From: Nocardia sp. BSTN01
Lineage (GTDB): Bacteria > Actinomycetota > Actinomycetes > Mycobacteriales > Mycobacteriaceae
Assembly (NCBI RefSeq): GCF_015354405.1
Contig: NZ_JADKYP010000005.1
Coordinates: 62,001 to 126,000, forward strand
Length of the DNA stretch: 64,000 bases
Direction of reading: 5' to 3'
The notes under the pieces were generated by a model. The model was not told the DNA's origin, ran no database searches, and saw nothing but the letters and a program-made list of their open reading frames with translations. The position numbers and the translations under genes were made by a program. Positions 60,957-64,000 of this stretch are shown piece by piece (position 1 is the stretch's first letter; each line of letters opens with the position of its first letter).

Positions 60957-63272
60957 TCAAACCTGGGAGCGCGGGCCCGATTCCAGCAACCGATGCGCCG
61001 CGTCCTCGATCGCCGCTTCGCTCAGCAGCACCAGTTCGGCGGCCGGGCCGAGCGGGACGAAACTGTCGGCGCTGGTGACGCGGGCGAGACGGCCGTCGAA
61101 ACCGCCGTCGAGCAGTGCGGTGCACACCGATTCCGATACCCCGCCGCTGCGACGGGTCTCGTCGGCGACGAGTACGGCGCCGGTGGCGCGGGCGTGGTGC
61201 AGCAGATCGTCGACGGGAAGCGGTGTGAGCCAGCGCAGGTCGAGCACGCGCGCGTGAATGCCGTTGTCCGCCAGGCGTCGTGCCACGCGCAGGCTCATCG
61301 GCACGCCGTTGGCGAAGCTGACGATCGTGAGATCGGTACCGTCGCCGTGGATTCGGGCGCGGTTGAGCGATGCCGGATCGTCGGCGGGCATGGCGAGCCA
61401 GCCGGCGTCACCGGGGCGGTGCAGGTCTCGGGTGTGGTACAGGGCGATCGGTTCGAGGTAGAGACATACCCGGCCCTCGCCGCGAGCGACCTCGACGCAC
61501 CGCCGCAGCATCGCGGCCGCGTCGTCGGCCCGGGCCGGCGCGGCGACGACCACTCCGGGGATATCACGCAGCGCCGCAACGGAATTGTCGTTGTGGAAAT
61601 GTCCGCCGAAGCCGCGCTGATAGGCGAACGAGGCGATCCGCACCACCATCGGATTGTGGTACTGCCCCGCGGAGAAGTACGACAGGGTCGCCGCCTCACC
61701 CCGGATCTGGTCCAGCGCATTGTGCACGTAGGCCAGATATTGGATTTCCGGAATCGGTACGAATCCGGCGAGTCCGGCGCCCAGCGCGGTGCCGAGCACG
61801 CTCTGCTCGTCGAGCAGGGTGTCGAACACTCGCCGCGCCCCGAACTCGCGCTGCAATCCCTTGGTCACCCCGTAGACGCCGCCTTTGCGACCGACGTCCT
61901 CGCCGAAGACCAGCACATCGGGCTGATCGGCGAGCAGCGACGCGAGGGTGTGGTTGATCGACTGTGCGAGCGTCATCGGCCCGGGTCGCCCGGCTGCCTG
62001 TCCCGGTGCTGCCTGCGAGCGCCCCGGCGGACGGGGCTGACCGTCGGTCGAGGAGTGAATGGAATCCACCGGTGTCGCCCGGGAGCCGGAATCGCCGGGT
62101 GCCCTGCGAGGCCCCGCTTCGGAGGCGGGCGCGGATGCGGCCGGCGTCTGTCGTTCACCTCCGAATATCAGGGGCGCCTGGATCGCCGTGGCCGAGTCCA
62201 GATGCGGTTCCCCGGTCACCCGGGCCGCCGTCGCCGCCACTCGGGCGCCGATCGCGTCGTAGTGGGCGAGAACCTCCTCGGCGGTCGCCGCGCCGATCTC
62301 GACGAGGAGCCGGGCCGTGGCGGCCACCGGGTCGCGGCGGCGGTCGGCCTCGATATCCTCCGGCCGCCGATACGCCGACTCCACATCGGATCCGGCGTGT
62401 CCGAGCAATCGCACAGTGCGCAGCCGCAGGAGGGCGGGCCGGCGCCGCGCGCGCACGGATTCCCCGGCGGCGGAGGCCACCGACAGGGCCTGCCGCAGAT
62501 CGGAACCGTCGGCGTCGAAATACCGCAGACCCGATCGTGACGCGAAGGCCGATTCGATCCAGTCCGGGGGAGTGGGCACGCTGATGCCGAGCCCGTTGTC
62601 CTCGCAGACGAACAGCAGCGGCATCGGAATACCTTGATGCGCGGTATGGATCGCGGCGTTGATCGCACCGATCGCGGTGGAGTGGTTGGCCGAGGCGTCC
62701 CCGAATGTGCACAGCACCACCGCATCTCGCGGCCACGGCGTTTCCCGGCCCAGCCCCCGTGCCCGATCGAGGGCGAACGCCAGACCCATCGCCCGCGGGA
62801 GATGGGAGGCGATGGTGGAGGTCTGCGGTATCACCGACGCGGGCGCGCTGCCGAACACCTTGTGCCGCCCGCCCGAGATCGGATCCGCGGCCGCCGCGAC
62901 GACACCCAGCAGCACGTCACGAATCGGATCCAGTCCCGGGACCTGCCGGCAGCGATGCACGAAGAACGCGCCCGACCGGTAGTGCAGCAGCGCCGGATCG
63001 GTGCTGCGCAATGCCTGCGCCAGCACCACATTGCCCTCGTGCCCGCTGGAACCGATGCTGTAGAACCCACGTTTCGCCACACCGAGCCGCCGCGCCGCGA
63101 TATCCAGATGCCGGCTCGTGGCCTGGGCGTCGAACAACTCCAGGCATGTCCCCACGGTGATCGGACTGCCGCTGCCGATCGGATCGGTGGCGGCGCGGCG
63201 CGGTCCCGGCCGCACCTCTCGCAGGGAAATACGCAACCATTCGTCGAGAAGCTCTTCCGGGCCCGCTGTCAC
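60957..63272 (-). CDS. Fused E1 alpha-beta 2-oxoacid dehydrogenase (771 aa)
   Basis: Thiamine-diphosphate enzyme. The N-terminal half is E1 alpha (ARRLGVAKRGFYSIGSSGHE; GDASANHSTAIGAINAAI, the thiamine-binding region). A Pro/Ala/Ser-rich linker occupies residues about 372-431. The C-terminal half is E1 beta (LVFGEDVGRKGGVYGVTK; VLVADETRRSGGVSESV). Both halves normally are separate chains. No lipoyl E2 or E3 gene adjoins. GTG at 63272. It could serve branched-chain or another 2-oxoacid. Confidence 0.9.
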   Translation of the reverse strand: MTAGPEELLDEWLRISLREVRPGPRRAATDPIGSGSPITVGTCLELFDAQATSRHLDIAARRLGVAKRGFYSIGSSGHEGNVVLAQALRSTDPALLHYRSGAFFVHRCRQVPGLDPIRDVLLGVVAAAADPISGGRHKVFGSAPASVIPQTSTIASHLPRAMGLAFALDRARGLGRETPWPRDAVVLCTFGDASANHSTAIGAINAAIHTAHQGIPMPLLFVCEDNGLGISVPTPPDWIESAFASRSGLRYFDADGSDLRQALSVASAAGESVRARRRPALLRLRTVRLLGHAGSDVESAYRRPEDIEADRRRDPVAATARLLVEIGAATAEEVLAHYDAIGARVAATAARVTGEPHLDSATAIQAPLIFGGERQTPAASAPASEAGPRRAPGDSGSRATPVDSIHSSTDGQPRPPGRSQAAPGQAAGRPGPMTLAQSINHTLASLLADQPDVLVFGEDVGRKGGVYGVTKGLQREFGARRVFDTLLDEQSVLGTALGAGLAGFVPIPEIQYLAYVHNALDQIRGEAATLSYFSAGQYHNPMVVRIASFAYQRGFGGHFHNDNSVAALRDIPGVVVAAPARADDAAAMLRRCVEVARGEGRVCLYLEPIALYHTRDLHRPGDAGWLAMPADDPASLNRARIHGDGTDLTIVSFANGVPMSLRVARRLADNGIHARVLDLRWLTPLPVDDLLHHARATGAVLVADETRRSGGVSESVCTALLDGGFDGRLARVTSADSFVPLGPAAELVLLSEAAIEDAAHRLLESGPRSQV

Positions 63273-63288
63273 CCCTCCATCATGTCGC

Positions 63289-63332
63289 CTGTGACCGCCC
63301 GCGCACCGGATTCGGCGCGCGGGCGGTCACAG
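63289..63332 (-). terminator. Hairpin terminator after the FMN reductase gene
   Basis: CTGTGACCGCCCGCGC pairs with GCGCGGGCGGTCACAG (16 bp, 12-nt loop), 60 nt downstream of the stop at 63395 and just before the E1 gene in the same direction. Confidence 0.78.
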
Positions 63333-63394
63333 GAACCTGCCGATATGTTCACTCGGCTGCTACAGCAGGCGAACCGATCGTCGGCTGAGGGTGC

Positions 63395-64000
63395 CTACCG
63401 CTGCTCGGCCGGGCGATGGGGACGTTCGGTATGCCCCGTGTGGCCCGCCAGGAGCTTCGCGAACGGCGTCACCTCGCCGACGTGATTGCCCGACTGCCGG
63501 GCCCGGGTCGGTTCCGGGAGGAAGCCGTCCACGCCGGTCGGTACCGCGACCACGAGGGTGGCGAATTCGGCCGCGGCGCGGTGGATCCGCTCGCCGAGTC
63601 CGGCCGATCCGAAATCCTCGGTCGCGGCGAACACGCCGGTCGGGACGACGACGGCGCGCAGATAGGTGAACAGCGGCCGCATCGCATGCTCGAGCACCAG
63701 CGCGTGCCGGGCGGTTCCGGCCGTGGCGGCGACGAGCACCGGCATGGCGTTGAGCGCCTCGGTGTCGAGCACGTCGATGAACATCTTGAACAACCCGGAG
63801 TAGCTCGCGGCGAACACCGGGGTGACGGCGATGAGACCGTCCGCCGCGGAGACCTTCTCCCGCGCTGCCGCCACCGCGGGGGTCGGCAGACCGCCGGACA
63901 CCATCGTGGCGGCGAGATCGCTTGCCAGATCTCGCAATTCGATGACCTCGATGTCGACGGCCTCACCGCGGGCGCCGACGGCCGAGGCCACCGCATCGGC
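63395..64000 (-). CDS. NAD(P)H-dependent FMN reductase (5' end beyond the window)
   Basis: Flavodoxin-like fold: ADGLIAVTPVFAASYSGLFK is the MsuE/SsuE-type FMN-site loop, then VLVAATAGTARHALVLEHAM and VPTGVFAATEDFGSAGL. The frame stays open to the right edge, so the N-terminal GxPxxxS loop is not visible. Such enzymes supply reduced FMN to monooxygenases. Stop TAG at 63397-63395. Confidence 0.85.
   Translation of the reverse strand, partial: ADAVASAVGARGEAVDIEVIELRDLASDLAATMVSGGLPTPAVAAAREKVSAADGLIAVTPVFAASYSGLFKMFIDVLDTEALNAMPVLVAATAGTARHALVLEHAMRPLFTYLRAVVVPTGVFAATEDFGSAGLGERIHRAAAEFATLVVAVPTGVDGFLPEPTRARQSGNHVGEVTPFAKLLAGHTGHTERPHRPAEQR

Overview
The window is GC-rich actinobacterial DNA. 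Gene order and protein motifs (pyrR-pyrB-pyrC-carA-carB-pyrF, then mihF-gmk-rpoZ-coaBC-metK-priA, def-fmt-rsmB, rpe, ribE-ribBA-ribH, uvrC-rapZ-yvcK-whiA, gap-pgk-tpiA) match the corresponding block of mycobacteria, nocardiae and rhodococci. The accessory genes and GC content fit Nocardia best; the genus is an inference from gene content only.

Layout. 1-3777: an edge-truncated HD-domain gene, an AlkB-type dioxygenase gene with a LexA/SOS box in its promoter, and a 1.87-kb decayed Mu/Tn7-type transposon (1018-2888) with terminal and subterminal inverted repeats, a 5-bp target duplication, a broken TniA/TnsB-like transposase and one intact alpha/beta-hydrolase gene; a second hydrolase follows. 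3921-13330: the pyrimidine operon, preceded by a PyrR-binding leader and closed by a hairpin. Several joins inside it carry very short reading frames whose starts and stops overlap the flanking genes. 13331-20368: mIHF, guanylate kinase, RNA polymerase omega, CoaBC, S-adenosylmethionine synthetase and a degenerate PriA. 20413-23742: TetR/NmrA-like pair, PadR regulator and a secreted lipase. 23810-31999: def-fmt-rsmB, a YeiH/LysR pair, rsbW-sigF, rpe and an unknown protein. 32385-35459: riboflavin genes without ribD, plus a membrane protein. 35464-49997: about 14.5 kb of accessory genes (gamma-glutamyltransferase, transporters, HAD, metallo-beta-lactamase, flavin dehydrogenase, YcaQ-like, SBF-like transporter, LysR). 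50051-58685: uvrC-rapZ-yvcK-whiA, then gap-pgk-tpiA. 58772-64000: a methyltransferase, a P450, a fused E1 dehydrogenase and an edge-truncated FMN reductase.

How the genes work together: the pyr operon makes UMP from carbamoyl phosphate, controlled by PyrR on the leader RNA. gmk, rpoZ, coaBC and metK are housekeeping. def and fmt handle N-terminal formyl-methionine. ribE/ribBA/ribH make riboflavin from ribulose-5-phosphate, which is interconverted by rpe. gap-pgk-tpiA form a glycolytic operon. Divergent gene pairs (nmrA/tetR, yeiH/lysR, flavin dehydrogenase/ycaQ, SBF transporter/lysR) each have an inverted repeat in the shared promoter region, and strong hairpins separate several transcription units. 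No rRNA, tRNA, CRISPR array or prophage was seen.
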